Both the position numbers and the translations under genes were made by a program. A stretch of 64,000 bases of DNA, from the NCBI GenBank assembly GCA_038380795.1, contig CM076270.1:9113001-9177000 (forward strand). The letters are read 5' to 3'. The notes beneath the pieces are model-generated. The model was not told the origin of the DNA. It saw only the letters and a list, made by a program, of their open reading frames with translations, and made no database searches. The stretch comes from Pyrocephalus nanus. Its lineage: Eukaryota; Chordata; Aves; Passeriformes; Tyrannidae. Each line of letters opens with the position of its first letter. Positions within the stretch are counted from its first letter, which is position 1. Below are positions 49,810 to 62,800 of this stretch, piece by piece.

Positions 49810-52800
49810 ATGCTGGCAATAACTCAAGCTTTTGTAGTCCTGATTATTTTTTTGTTAATTGTTCAGTTTTTCAAACTGCGAAAAGCTTGCAAGCAGTTCC
49901 CTCCTGGACCAACTCCTCTCCCATTGCTTGGAAACTTGGTGCACCTGAACTTTCAGTTTCACCGGGATCTTCTGATGGAGGTATTTCTTTTAAGATGCTC
50001 TTAATTAGTCATTTTTAGTCACGGATTAAAAAAGCCTGGTATGTTATTAACCAAACTGAAGCTTTTAAGTCTTAGAAAGTTACAGACAAGGTATGGACAT
50101 ACAAAGATCAACTTGGTTCCTATATTCAGGTCACCTTCTAATGTAGAATATGTCATCTTCATGAGAATCCTAATGTCCTTAAGAATCAAGTAAACTTGGG
50201 GACAGGGTTTCTGACTTGTTATTGAAGTTGGAAAACACTAATAATATAAAATATGTTTCTGTACTGCTGATAAGTCCCCATGTGATACTTCTGAAAATTC
50301 TGACTGGCATTACCTAATTTGATCACTAAGGGATGATATGTTGAATGCATATGTATGCTTATAGCACGGGAAGGGCATTAATTCCCCATCATCCTACACC
50401 TCCTGATAGCTATCTGTTTGCCACTTGTTTTTAATGATAGCTGCAGTAAGTCTTCTAATGGTTTACAGATGACCTCTAATTCAGGTGTATGTGCCTAGGA
50501 CAGCACACACTGAGTGCAGAGCAGACTTAGGCAGTGATGCTCCAACAGGGAGAGGAAAAATGAAGAATTATTAGGAGAAGCAAGTGACTGGTGTGAGCAG
50601 TTGGATGTAATTCTAGTGGCACCTTAGACACTGTGTACCATCTATTTTGTATCATTGTGGGTGTGCTGGAGCAGAATTCCATACCTGTACAAAGGTTTTC
50701 CCATGAATGATTGTATTTCCTCTGTCATACACCCATCTCTGCTTGGATAGCTCTGCTATGTCCAATGGTGAATGCTCTCCTCAGCGCTCTGAGGAAACCC
50801 TGGACTCGGCTGCAGCCTACTGGCATTTCATAGCTGTTGACTAATTTCTGGCTCCACATCCTCTCCTGGAGCACAGATGGCGTAGGTTTAGTCAGCTGGT
50901 TTCCTTTTGCAAAGAACAGGCTCACTGGAGGCACAGAGCCCCAGAGCCCTGCAGAGTGTGGCTGTTCAGATCAACAAAATACAAGTGTTGGGGTTGGATG
51001 TGATGTCACATAAAGCACAAAGTTTTCTTCCTTTTGCATGCGGTGTTGCTGCAGGCTGTGCTTTGAAAAGAAAATCAGTTTCCGCAGGGTAAATAAAATT
51101 GGCTGCTGAAAGCATTGTTCTCAGCAAAACAACAGTCTCTCTCTGCTTCTACCTACAATTATATGCCCAGGGATGATGTTTTCAGCACAAAACTGTCCAT
51201 TGGTGAATAGCAGGTGCAGTGTCTGTTCAAGATGTATATATGGGACTTAATCTGTTCTTTCCTGGCACCTTTTCCACTTACAGCTGGCAAAAACTCACGG
51301 TAACATATACACATTGTGGTTCGGGTGGACCCCAGTGATCATACTGAATGGATTTCAAGCAGTGAAGGATGGCATGACCATGCACCCTGACGATGTTTCT
51401 GGGCGGATGGTGTCACCTTTCTTCAGGGCAATGGCCAAAGGAAAAGGTGAGATTTTCCTGCCACAAATATAGCACAGGAATGTTGACTTGGCAAACTATT
51501 CTGCCCTCCTCATCTTCCATCAGATACAGTCCAAGTCCTCAATTACCTCTTGAGAATAACTTACAATTTGCTGTGGTACTTTTCATACTGAGTTTTCCCA
51601 AGCCTGGGAAACACTACAGATTGTTTCTAGGTGATCTTTTTGCTGTTTTCAAGATGTATGTATGTGATCCAGCTCAGAACTCAGTGATCTTGCTCTCATC
51701 ACAGACTAATCCATTGTGCTGCACATGATTTTGCTGTACATCATGTGAATGCAAAGCTTGTTTGGTAACTATATATAATAATTGCCAAATACTTTACATC
51801 ATGAGCAAGAGACCCATGAAACCCTCCTTCAGAATTCACATTGCTGTATTTGCAGACACTCCTAAACATTTTTTGAATATCCTTTGACTGTGAGAGTGCC
51901 TCTGACACAGGAAAACTCACTTCTTCTTAGTGTATTCCAACAGTTTGCAGTCTTTTCTTTTCCCTTCCCTGCATTTGCTATACCAAAGCAGACACAGGTT
52001 GTTTAAAGGTAGGTAAAGCCTCACCAACACAGCTCTTCAGGTGACCACTGGTTCAATTTAACAATCAGTGGAGTGTTCTCTCTTCCACAGGAGAAACAGA
52101 GACCAAATGTCACTTACCCTTCGCCTTCATCACCTCAACTTACAATCATCACATTAATTGATCTATACCTCCATAAACGTACCCTGCCCTGTACTCCACT
52201 CTGTGGAAATTCATCCAGTTACTCCTGTCCTGAGCATGATCACTTGACTATGGCTAAAGCAGATTTCCTAAAAAGGCACCTTAAGGTATTCTTTTTTTTT
52301 TTTTTCAAGACATCAAGAAATGGAGCAGTCAGAAAATCCTTAGACTGCTCTTTTCAGTTGTGAACTACAATCAATATTAAGATGATGTGGCCTAGTTATA
52401 GTTTGGGTATGTTCAGCTATAATTTCTGGTTACCGATAATTTCACCTCAAGATATTTGTATCACAGTATATTCCCTGATTTATTCCATTTATTTTATAAT
52501 ACATATTTAAATGAATCATTCATGTCTGTGGCAAATATTAATATGACAGGGAATACCCTCAGGTATTATACTGGCAACTGGTCGTTCCTGGAAGCAGCAG
52601 AGACGCTTTGGAATAATGACTCTACGCAATTTGGGAATGGGAAAAAAAGGCCTGGAGCATCGAGTGCAAGAGGAGGCCTCTCACCTGGTGGAGTTTTTTG
52701 TGAACCTAAAAGGTAACTGCCTGCTAAGAAACCAAGCACTTTTCAGTCTGGATCCATATCTTCAGTATGCAAACTTACTTACCCTTTCTAGGGTCAGGGT

Positions 52801-55800
52801 CAGATCCACAGCGGTGCATCCAAACTTACTAAAGCCTAAGAGCAGATAGAGCACAGAATTACAGGTGGGAATTTCTTTCTAAAATAGCTGTTCATAAACC
52901 TAATGAAGTTGTGAACCTCTGAGATTCTACCTCCATGGGCTGATTGTTTGTCTGTAACATGATTGTACAATGACATGATGCCACTGAATTGCAAATCCAA
53001 GCAGTTCTCAGGCTGCCTGCAACAGGTAACCGAAAAGTATTGCAGAGCTTGGTAATTTCAATGACATTGGGTGCCACTGATATTTTAAAATCCGTCTGGC
53101 TTAGTAACTACTGGCAAGAGAATCAAAGAAAGTAGGAGGTGGGAGGGAACTTCAGTGGATTATCAGGTTAATCCTAGAGTCCAAGCCAGGATCATTTCTA
53201 CCCAAATCATTTTTTTGGATGTCTGTCTCATAACTTAAAAAAAAAAAAAATTATCAGGCAGAGATATGATGATCTACTGCTCACAGCTGAGGCTGTAATA
53301 GTTTTATTATGTATATTTTGCAGTTCCTGTCCATCTATTCTTCTTCTTAAACCTTCCCAAATTCATCCAGTCTTTACGTTTTTGAATGTCTGTCACTGAA
53401 TTCCCTTAGTTCATCTCTACTGACATTTTTTCCTTCTTATATTGTGATTTGTCTTCCTCCAGGCAACTGAGGACAGCAGATTTCATATGATATCCTGCAA
53501 CAGATCTTAGTTGGACAACATTATTTCACAGAAAGGGGTTTTAGATTGTTTTAGAGCTATGAGGAAACAGTTTAACAGTGTCCTTTGCTCTAAGGCTATG
53601 TTTTATTTTCATTAATTCATTGCCACATTTCTGTCCCCATTCATGCCCCAGCTGGATAATGGGAACATTTTATGCGGTCTCTAATAACACTTTGCCCTAT
53701 CTGTATAAGGAACACTTTAAGAAAACACTGAGAGTGAATATCTATTTCTGTGTTTGCAGGAAGACCTGTGGATCCTTCTTTCCCTCTTTTCCATTCTATT
53801 TCAAATGTGATTTGTGCTGTAGTTTTTGGATATCACTTCTCTGATGAAGATAAAACCTTCCATGAAATGATCCATGCCACAGAGAATTTATTCAGATTTG
53901 CAGGCAGTTTTTTTCATCAGGTGAGTAAATCATATGCTGGTTTTTTTCTGAAACACGTAGAAAATGAAAGAGCAAATACAAAAATGCGCCTTTACTAAAT
54001 ACAGAGCAAGAGGTAAATGCAAGTTGGGAGAGAAGAAGTGTCCTGGGAACCTTATTACTGCCTCTTTGGCCATGAGGACATTTTTAAAAACTGTCTTGTT
54101 TCTTTGCAAGTTTAGAGGGTACCTCTCTCTGTTGACTCCTGGTTTTTAAGTCCTTCAGCATTTTTAAGACTATTGACAGAAACCTTTAAATTTAATTTGA
54201 GACTGGAGTTTGTAACAAATCTGAACTCTGAAGTGCTGCTACTCCCACCTCTATTTACTTCTCTCCTCCAAAAATTGGTATCATTGAATTCACTGTTCTG
54301 CTTTTTTTCTACTCTGCAAATTGTATGCTGAACATTTTCTTTGCTTTTTCCTCCCTCACAAATAAAAAAATATTAATTATGAATTTTTTCCTTACTTCAT
54401 AATAGCTCTCAATTCACACATTGCAAAATCAATACAAACATTCCCTGACAGTCTCACAATTCTAGTTCTGTCAGAGAGTTTTTGGTAGGTACTTCCCACA
54501 ACATACCATAAAGGACAACTTTGCACTTGAAGGGTCTTGAAGTGCACTTGAAGTTTCCCCATGAATTAGACTTTGTGGTTTAGACCCTTAAAGAGCATCA
54601 AGCTGTGTGTAATGGGGAATATGGATGTCCAGGCAAATTCCATTGACAGTTGAGTTTTACAGGAAAAGGCAAACTAAAATGCTGTTGTGGTAGTAAAGCT
54701 TTTCAGCAAATCTTAGGGGCATGAGCAGAGTGTTGTCAGAAACTGCCTTGACCCCTGGAATTGTGTCAAATTTCTAGTAAAGTTTTACCACATGATGGCA
54801 AAAACCTGCTCAAAGCAATACTAATTTGTTTTTTTCACTGTCAGCATTTCCAGACAGGACAATTCAGCCTTTTAGTGTCTCTAAAAGCAGCTTTGTTAGT
54901 GACAGAGAATTCACACTACCTCTTGTGTGTCACTCCTGCAGATGTACGAAATCCTCCCTTGGCTGATGTGCCGTCTCCCTGGGCCTCATAAGAAGGCATT
55001 GGCTTGCTATGATGTCCTGAGTTCTTTTGCAAGAAAGGAGGTCAGAAGACACGTGGAGAGAGGGATACCAGCTGAGCCACAGGATTTCATTGACTTTTAC
55101 CTGGCTGAGATGGAGAAAGTAAGTGTTCTGTGTGATCACACCTTTATGGAGTATACAGCCCAGTATGTCAGGGGGTGAGCTCATGAGCTATCATCTGCTT
55201 TCCACAAATATTCATGTGCATACTTCAATCCTGTAGTAAATATGAGACAGTTTATTCCTGTAGGTTACATAACTTTGGTAGAAACCACCTCATCTTCTAC
55301 AGCATGGCACCTCCTGTGTACAATGGGTTTAAATATGCATAAACAGGTAATTTCCCTGAAACAGAGGACAGTGCTTCTTTGGGATTCAGTGTGTGCTCTA
55401 ACACTGACTGTCCTTGTGCCACATAACTGTATGGTTCCTCCCTTGGCAGGAAACCATTATCCCCGTTTTACCTCTAATTTCCCCACAGTTTGAGGCCTGG
55501 TTGGCTTGGCACCTATATTCTAATTGAATGGCCTAGGATAGGGCTATAATAAGCATTAATCTTCTTCCCTGCCCAAGCTATTATTTTCCATAGTAGGAAG
55601 TGGTTCATGAGCCAGAGAGGCTGTCTAAGGGCACCAGCGTTTCTGCTTCAAACTTTATCTTTTTGGGGTACTTTTGGGAAGTAAAAGAAGCATCTCTTTC
55701 CTGGGGTGGATGAAGTTTATGTTGCTTCTACATCTGGTCATAAGTTTTCAGCTAATCAGGCTGCCACGCCCTCACAGTGTTGGCTCAGGGGCTCTGAAAG

Positions 55801-58800
55801 GAGCTGATACATCATCTTACATTTTATATCTGAATTGAGTATGACAAGATTTGTTAAAATAAGTGTTTTAGAGACAAAGATTTCTGGTGTCAGGGGTGCG
55901 ATTTATTGCAGTATTTATTGCATTATTTTAAAATGTTTTGCCTTTTTCTCTAATATATTTTTACTTTACTACCTTATTATTCAGAAGAAAATACTTCTCC
56001 TCCCCCAGTTCACATTTAACCTGAACTGAGAAAAGAAATTACTTTCAAGGTGTTCTCTGGAGATTCTTTTATTCAGATGGGATTTCCTTTGGTATTTTCT
56101 AGCACCATTTGCAGACCAAGGCCTGAAGAGTGGCACACTATAGGGCATTTGTATAGAAACACACTCTAATCTAACTGCAAAACTTGTAGTGTGCTTTAAA
56201 GTTTTCATGATTAGGTCATCAGACATAGAATTGCCTTTTTTAAATGAAAGAATATTCCACCTCATGAAAGACAGCAAGGCAGACTTACCATGTCTATTTG
56301 GGAAACTACTAAACTCTCAGAATTAATCAAAACTGTAATTTTGACTATTCTTTATGCACATGCCAGCTGTGGAAATAAGGACTCTCACACAGAGGCTGTG
56401 TAAGATGACCTAACTTTTATGCCTTAACTTCAACTTTTTATCATCATCTGCAGTCTCAAGAGGGGGTCAAGCCCAAGTATGATGAAGACAATTTGGTCTA
56501 TGTAATAAATGATCTTTTCCTCGGTGGATCAGAGACCTCAAGCACAACATTGTACTGGGGACTGCTCTATATGGTCGTGAATCCAGATATCCAAGGTGAG
56601 AGGGATTCTTGTGAAATGCTGTGGGTACTACAAATGTTAATGATGGCTGAATAGAAAGAGTTGCAGCCTGGCTCTCTCTCTCTGAAAACACAAAGAATGG
56701 CAGAAGAGAAAAAAAACAGACCCATTCTGTGACCTGACCAAGCCAAGTGGCTGAAGGCACTTGCAGTGAGATCAAAGTTGGTTCTTGGCAGTGACAAGTC
56801 AGTGAGATGCTCTGTGTGGAGAGTTTTCAGGTGACTGATGGCAGCAGGAACAGAGATCAAAGCTCTGAGTCCCGTCTGCACCTGACACCGTTCAGGTAGG
56901 AGGAATGCTAACATAACCTTGTGGTGTTTGCCATACAGTGTCATCTCACACTTACAGCAGCCTATGTTCACTGCCCCTCCTGTGAGGCAGTGAGGCCAAC
57001 TCTCCTTGCTGAGCACACCAGTGCTATTCACAAACTACTGGGCCCCTTGCACCCCTCCAGTGTGTCCCTGGACCACGCTATTGGTGGGGTTTTCCTATAT
57101 ATTTTAATTGTCCTATATTAAACTCAGGTATTAAATAATATTAAATTGCAGGTTATAGACCTAACGTACTATGTTGAAATAATACATTTTCCTGTTGCTC
57201 TAAGAAAAGAGACCAGTTAAAATATTTTATACATTTCCTCATCTGAAGCAGTGAATATTTCTCCACAGAGAAAGTGCAGAAGGAGCTGGATGCTGTTCTG
57301 GGTCCTTCCCAGTTAATTTGCTACGAGGACCGGAGAAAACTGCCCTACACAAATGCTGTGGTCCATGAGATTCAGCGCTTCAGCAACATTGTCTTTGTGG
57401 GCATGCCCAGGGTGTGTGTGAGGAACACAACACTGCTAGGATTCCCTGTCAAAAGGGTACAGACACATATTTAGCTTCTGTTCTTTCTTCAGCAGAGAGA
57501 CACTTATTTAGCTTTCCTTTCAGTTTTGGAACCCACTTTCAATCTATAAGCCATTCGCCATTTAACTCAGGAATGTGGTGCCTGGGAAAAGGTCACTTTT
57601 TGTGGCCACACAAATTAGTCCTTTGCTTAATGTGTAGGTGCTCAGGCAGCTGATAAGGCCCCTACCAGGGAAGCCTTGAGCTCCTGCCCATCATCACAAC
57701 TGCAGAGACCAGCTCTGCTTGGCTGGGGATGGACTGGGAGGATAAACTGGTTTGCCAAAGCACTGGTTAAGGCTCCTCTGCTCAATTTGGCACTTGTGCA
57801 AATGGCAACAAGCAACAGTTATTTCTGTCAGGCAGAAACTGATGGGTGACAGACCAGTATCTGGAAGGGAATCAACAGTTTCTTCTTTGCAGGGCACCAT
57901 CGTTATACCAAATATAGGATCTGTTCTGTATGACCCTGAGGAATGGGAGACTCCTCGACAGTTCAACCCGGGCCATTTTCTGGATAAAGAAGGAAACTTT
58001 ATCCCTCGAGAAGCTTTCTTACCATTCTCAGCAGGTAAATGCACTGGTAGTTTGAACTGACCCAACAGATAAAATGAAGAATACAGAAGGGTGAGATTAT
58101 GGCATTTCTTCAGGTAACATCTTCTATTTCTGCTGTTTGCTGCTTTTAAAGAACAGTACTGGCTTGTTTCTGCCAAGGGAGAGGCTTCTGTGCCATCATA
58201 TCCCAAACTGTCTTTAGGACTCTGTGGTGGTAATCCCACTCAAACTGGGCTGGTTGCAGGCTGCAGTCATACACAGGTTTTGTCTGTAGTATTCTTTATA
58301 CATACTTATGTTCCTGAGAAGCAATGTGTCTTCTTTGTACTGGAGTTACTTCCAATCTCTTTTAAAGGATCAAGCTGAAAGAAAAGCAGAATGCATCCTG
58401 CTAAACAAAAGATTAAGTTCTTGCTTACAGAACCGGAAATCCAGTTGCAAAAGAAGGAAATAAGATAGCAATGTACGCACAGTTTGCAATCACAGATAGC
58501 AGTAAAGTTCCTACTAATGGTTTTGTTTTAGTTTCTCTGTTGATGTGACAGACCAGTCACCTAGATGTCCATTTAGCAGTGGTTTCTTAATGAAAATGGC
58601 TTTTTCTTTTCTTTTATTTGTCTGTTAGTCTGGAGATGTGAATGTATTATTCACCTGTTCTGCTCACATCACTGGTGCCAATGGAGAACCCTGGGAAATG
58701 AACAGCAGGCTTCATGCTTTGCCTATGAGGTGACCAAGCCTCTGTTCAACTGCAAATGCCATTACTAAGTAATTTTGATCCACTGATGTTAACTCACTAA

Positions 58801-59316
58801 GAAAGCATGTGCCAGCAGCTGGCAGATTCTTTGTGTATGACCCTGCAGCTTAACATCTACTGCAAAAGGAAAATAATTTTCTATCAGGTCTAGAAAGAAA
58901 TTATGTTTCTACATCAGGGATTTTCATTGAAATTTTCATTTGGTGTCTCTCAAACTGTGACATTGGATCAGATCTTTTTGAGAAGGAATTCACATACTTT
59001 TAATTCTGTGGCTTTCATGATCCTGTCCTTGGACAACAAAAAAAACCCCACCCTCTGCTTGCAACAAGAATGAACTAAGTGACTGTGAAGCTGAAAAATT
59101 CCTAGATACTCACTCTCCTCCCTTCTTCCCTCTGCAGGGCACCGTGTGTGTTTGGGGGAGCACCTAGCGAGGACCGAGCTCTTTATTTTCTTTGCCAACC
59201 TGCTGCGGGCTTTCACCTTCCAGCTCCCTGACGGAGTGACAGAGATCAACACAGAGCCCATTTTGGGGGGTACCCTGCAGCCCCACCCGTACAGGGTTTG
59301 TGCCATTCCACGCTAG
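49810..59316 (+). CDS. CYP2J-like: Gene D: complete CYP2J-like cytochrome P450, 9 exons, 490 aa
   Basis: Microsomal P450 monooxygenase. Exons: 49810-49980, 51284-51446, 52563-52712, 53760-53920, 54942-55118, 56454-56595, 57269-57456, 57893-58034, 59138-59316, all GT/AG, same lengths as B and C. The ATG at 49810 has G at -3. The protein shows a membrane anchor (about residues 5-22), KQFPPGP hinge, WKQQRRF helix C, FPWL-like start of exon 5 ([17 protein letters not shown]), I-helix GGSETS, ExxR in VHEIQR, FNPGHF, heme loop [11 protein letters not shown] and end CAIPR. It is the closest paralog of gene C; parts of the intron flanks also match, for example the bases just before exons 5 and 7. Exon 9 is almost the same as that of C while exon 8 is not, a sign of gene conversion. 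No transposon was recognised in its introns. Probably functional. Confidence 0.94.
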
Positions 59317-59320
59317 GCTG
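59138..59320 (+). other. CYP2J-like: Exon 9 of gene D with gene-conversion-like identity to exon 9 of gene C
   Basis: Against 33475-33657, only three of 179 coding bases differ: one silent C/T and two neighbouring changes that turn Glu into Asp. The similarity extends about 30 bases into the preceding intron and ends within about four bases of the stop codon. It carries the heme-thiolate Cys and the L helix. Confidence 0.85.
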
Positions 59321-59808
59321 CAGCAGTCACAGACCAGCATGAGACAGCCACCTTTACCTCTGTGAATTTCCTCTCAATGTATGAACCTCCTTCTACTAGC
59401 CAGGATATTGATATTAGTCTATCCCAGAGCTATTCAGAAAGTGGATGCAAGCCAAGATCCAGACTGTCAGTACTTTTGTTCTGTTCTTTGTGAAAGTCAC
59501 AGATATTCTCGCAAGGATCTTAACCAGTTTCTCCTCTTGGAGAGCAAGTGATGCCAGATGCTATGGTTCCCAGCTGAAGCCAACATGCTGTGTCCCCTTG
59601 TCCTGGCCAAGCAAAACCATCCTCATGCTCAGTCCTGAGCAAACCTCAGTAAAATTCAACAGAGGATTTCAGCAAGAGCTGAGTAGGTGCCATTCCTATG
59701 AATGGCCTGATAACCTCATGTAATTTGACTCTGAAAAACACCCTTTTAAAGCCCTTTTTTGGTTTTAGTGTCCTGAACTTAGACACTTTAATTTGTTGAC
59801 ATGTTGCA

Positions 59809-59814
59809 AATAAA
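59809..59814 (+). terminator. Polyadenylation signal of gene D
   Basis: AATAAA lies 492 bases after the gene D stop codon, just before an A/C-rich low-complexity tract (59815-59860). It is the first canonical hexamer I see in the 3' flank. Confidence 0.45.
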
Positions 59815-59862
59815 AAACCAAACCAAACAAACAAACAAAACCAAACAAAACCACAAACCAAC
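59815..59862. repeat. CAAA-type low-complexity tract
   Basis: A run of AAAC and AACC units of about 48 bases. It directly follows an AATAAA, so it could be a decayed poly(A) tail or simply a microsatellite. Confidence 0.75.
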
Positions 59863-62800
59863 ACCTAAATTCCAGGAAACACATTAGAATGTGGGTAATT
59901 TGTGTCTGAATTTGATGTTAAATATCTTCCACATACAACGTAAAAAGAGTCATCTTAAAGTTGAAGAAAAAAACTTAAATTTGGTGTTAACTAGCAGTGT
60001 GAATGTGTGACTTCACAACCTGATCATGGTTATAACATATTGCCAAATTATTTGTTAGTTGTTTGTTTGTTTGTTTTAATTTTAAGGATGTAGAAACACG
60101 CTCATTATCAATCCTGCTCAGAAGAGGTATAAATGTGAGATGAGAGAGTCACTTTGCCAGTGGGCTTCACTGTTAACTCCACAGCAGAGGAACATAGAGA
60201 CTTTGGAAGGCAGCCTCTAGGGGATATTTAAATACCTGATACTCCTCATTTTCTCTGGACCCTTTTCTTCTTTCATTACAACCCACACCACATTTCCTGC
60301 TCTCCATTCAATTTTTTTCTAATCCTCCTTCCCCAGTTTCAGTTCCTGCTCCCACCTACCCTTTATCCTTATAAACTCTATTTCAGGATTCACCTTGATG
60401 TGATGACATCAAGCTTCTGTCTCCTTTTTTCTGCACAAGTATTAGTCGAGGAATCCACGATGAGCTGAAAACAATCACCAGTGTGTTTTCAGGAGGGAGT
60501 TTGGAAAATCTGATATATTTGTTCTTTATGGCTCCAGATCATGGAAAGAAGAGCACAGTAACTATGGAGGGCACACTATAAGTGACCTCGTGTAAGAAAA
60601 GGCATAAATGACGATGTGATGCAGGAATTCTAAAATATCTATTACTTCAAGTAGCTGTTCATTGGCACTGATTCAACTCAAGACCAAGACAGTTTGAGCA
60701 TACAGCTGGAGGTGACAGCCAAGTTCAACTGTAGCTTTGTTAAGGCAAAGTTCTGCAGAATTCTCGAATAAAAATCACTTTTGGAAAGGATTCAAATGTT
60801 GGAGTAGAGCTGCCTGTAAACACTGCTGTAAACTTAGCATTGAATGTGTATTGAGGACCAAAAGTGCTTCTATGTTGGAATAGAAACTATTTGTAATTAA
60901 ATCACTGTGGTACATCTGAAGTCCCTGAATTTAATAACGGAGGAGAATGCTACTACAAAAAAGTGAGAACTACTGAAAATCAGGCTGAGCCTGACCAGAT
61001 CCTGGTGTGCCTTGTAGTTCTGGCTGTGGTCTGCTCCAGCACAATCCAGTTTTGGCAGGCTTGCTGGGCTGGAAGGGGAATTAGAGCAGCAATAGGTTTC
61101 ACAAAAGCAATAGCTGTAATAAATAATCCAGCCTGTTACTCCACACAGTGTATCAAATAGTGTTCCAGGGCCTACACACTTCTGCTCAGCCTCCTTTCCA
61201 CCTTTGTCTGCGCTTATCCTCCACCCTGCCCTCCCACACCTGCTCCTCTCCACTAACCCTGCTAGAGGTGGTGCCTCTCACTGCCTTGGCCTGCTCCACT
61301 TGTCATCTTGCCACTCGCTGAAGAAGCTTAATCATAAGATTTGTGTGAAACTGGTTGTGCTCAAGGGCTGAAACAGTAAATCCACTGAGACTGTGCTCAA
61401 TCCTGTTGATAAACGGCTTGCCCATAACTAGTCAGGGCTCAGGAGTGGCACAAGGTGGAAGAACTGGGAATGTACTGCCCATTTCAGTCATTCCAAGACC
61501 CTGTCCACCAGCCTCCTACCAGGCAGTACAGAGAAGCATATTTGTTTTTGAAGAATCTATTAGAAAATCTGGCTGAAGAGCAGGAGATCCCCAGCTTTAC
61601 CTTTGGCCAACTGAGTTTCCAGACTGACACAGTAGTTTAGCTATTCCTGAGCAGTGGAGCCAGTGTGGTGTGTGTAGCCTCCTGGATGGATTAGTCCACA
61701 TAGGACAAGCAGTGAGAGAGTTTTCTGGGCTAGTGACCTATAGCATCAACTTATACTCATGTATTTCTGTAAAGATTTGAAGAGAGATGATGGAGGAAGG
61801 CAAACAAACACATGAAATGTGATAAAATTAACTTTGCTCTTCCTCCTTTGGGAAGCTTGGGAGTGCTTCTGATATGGAAAACCACACTGTTTCTCCTCCC
61901 AAAGATCCCTCTCTCAGTAACTGTCCAGGGTTACAGACCTCCAGCTCCTGGACTGACTGACCTCTGGCAGTGGAGAAATTTGCAAGTTACAGGGAAAGAG
62001 CTGAAGTGATCCCAGGGCACTGGTTTGATGACAGCAGTTACTTTAGGTTGGCCCAGATGGTCAGTTACTCAACTGACTTCCCTAATTCTCTGTCCACAGC
62101 CCTTCCCATTCCCTTCTGGCCCCTCCAAGTGCTGCTTTCCCTCCTGTCCATCATCTGTCATCACTTGGTTACCCACTGTTACAGCCCCGTGGCACGTGTC
62201 TGCCTTACGCCATCAAAGGGCTGCCAGGCTGAAAGGTGTACGCCCTGCTGCTGATGGCTGCAGTGGTGTAACACCTCTTTTAATTACAGAGATTAACCCT
62301 CCCACACCATCTTTTTTTTATTTTATAGCCACTGTCAGCCACAGCCTCAGGTCTCTGAGTTGAGGTAGAACTGTCATCCTTAATAATACTGCTTGAAGGT
62401 TTTGAAATTGTAGTCTATTCCAGAGAAAGATGTCAAATGGGTGTATTACTTTTTAAAGCACTGTGATTCCTTTGGGGAAAAGTCAGTTCATGTCACAGAT
62501 CTGCAGAAGTGTTGCTTTGTTTCATATTTGCAGGATAGCAGGAGTGTGTCAATCCAGAAAATCTAAACTATTCAATGTTGGTGGATAGGAGAGAGCTGCC
62601 TAACATTACACTCAGCTCTGCTAAATTACAGTTAAGGAAAATATCGGCACGTTGTCTGATCCTCTGCTAATTTTTTTCTTGTGTCTTTCTTTCTGTTTCA
62701 TGGTGGAGCCCTCCTGGGTAGCAATATTAGTGCCACAACCATAAGCAGGCTATGTGCCAAACTCTAGGGAAGCTATTTACCCTAGCAAAAGGAAAAAGCA

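Noticed and set aside
56567..57031. 154-aa minus-strand open frame
   Set aside because: Mostly intron 6 of gene D plus the end of exon 6 in antisense; no recognisable motif.
57694..58239. 181-aa open frame on the minus strand, the second longest in the window
   Set aside because: It runs antisense across exon 8 of gene D and its flanking introns, with no domain or family resemblance. It is best explained as a chance shadow.
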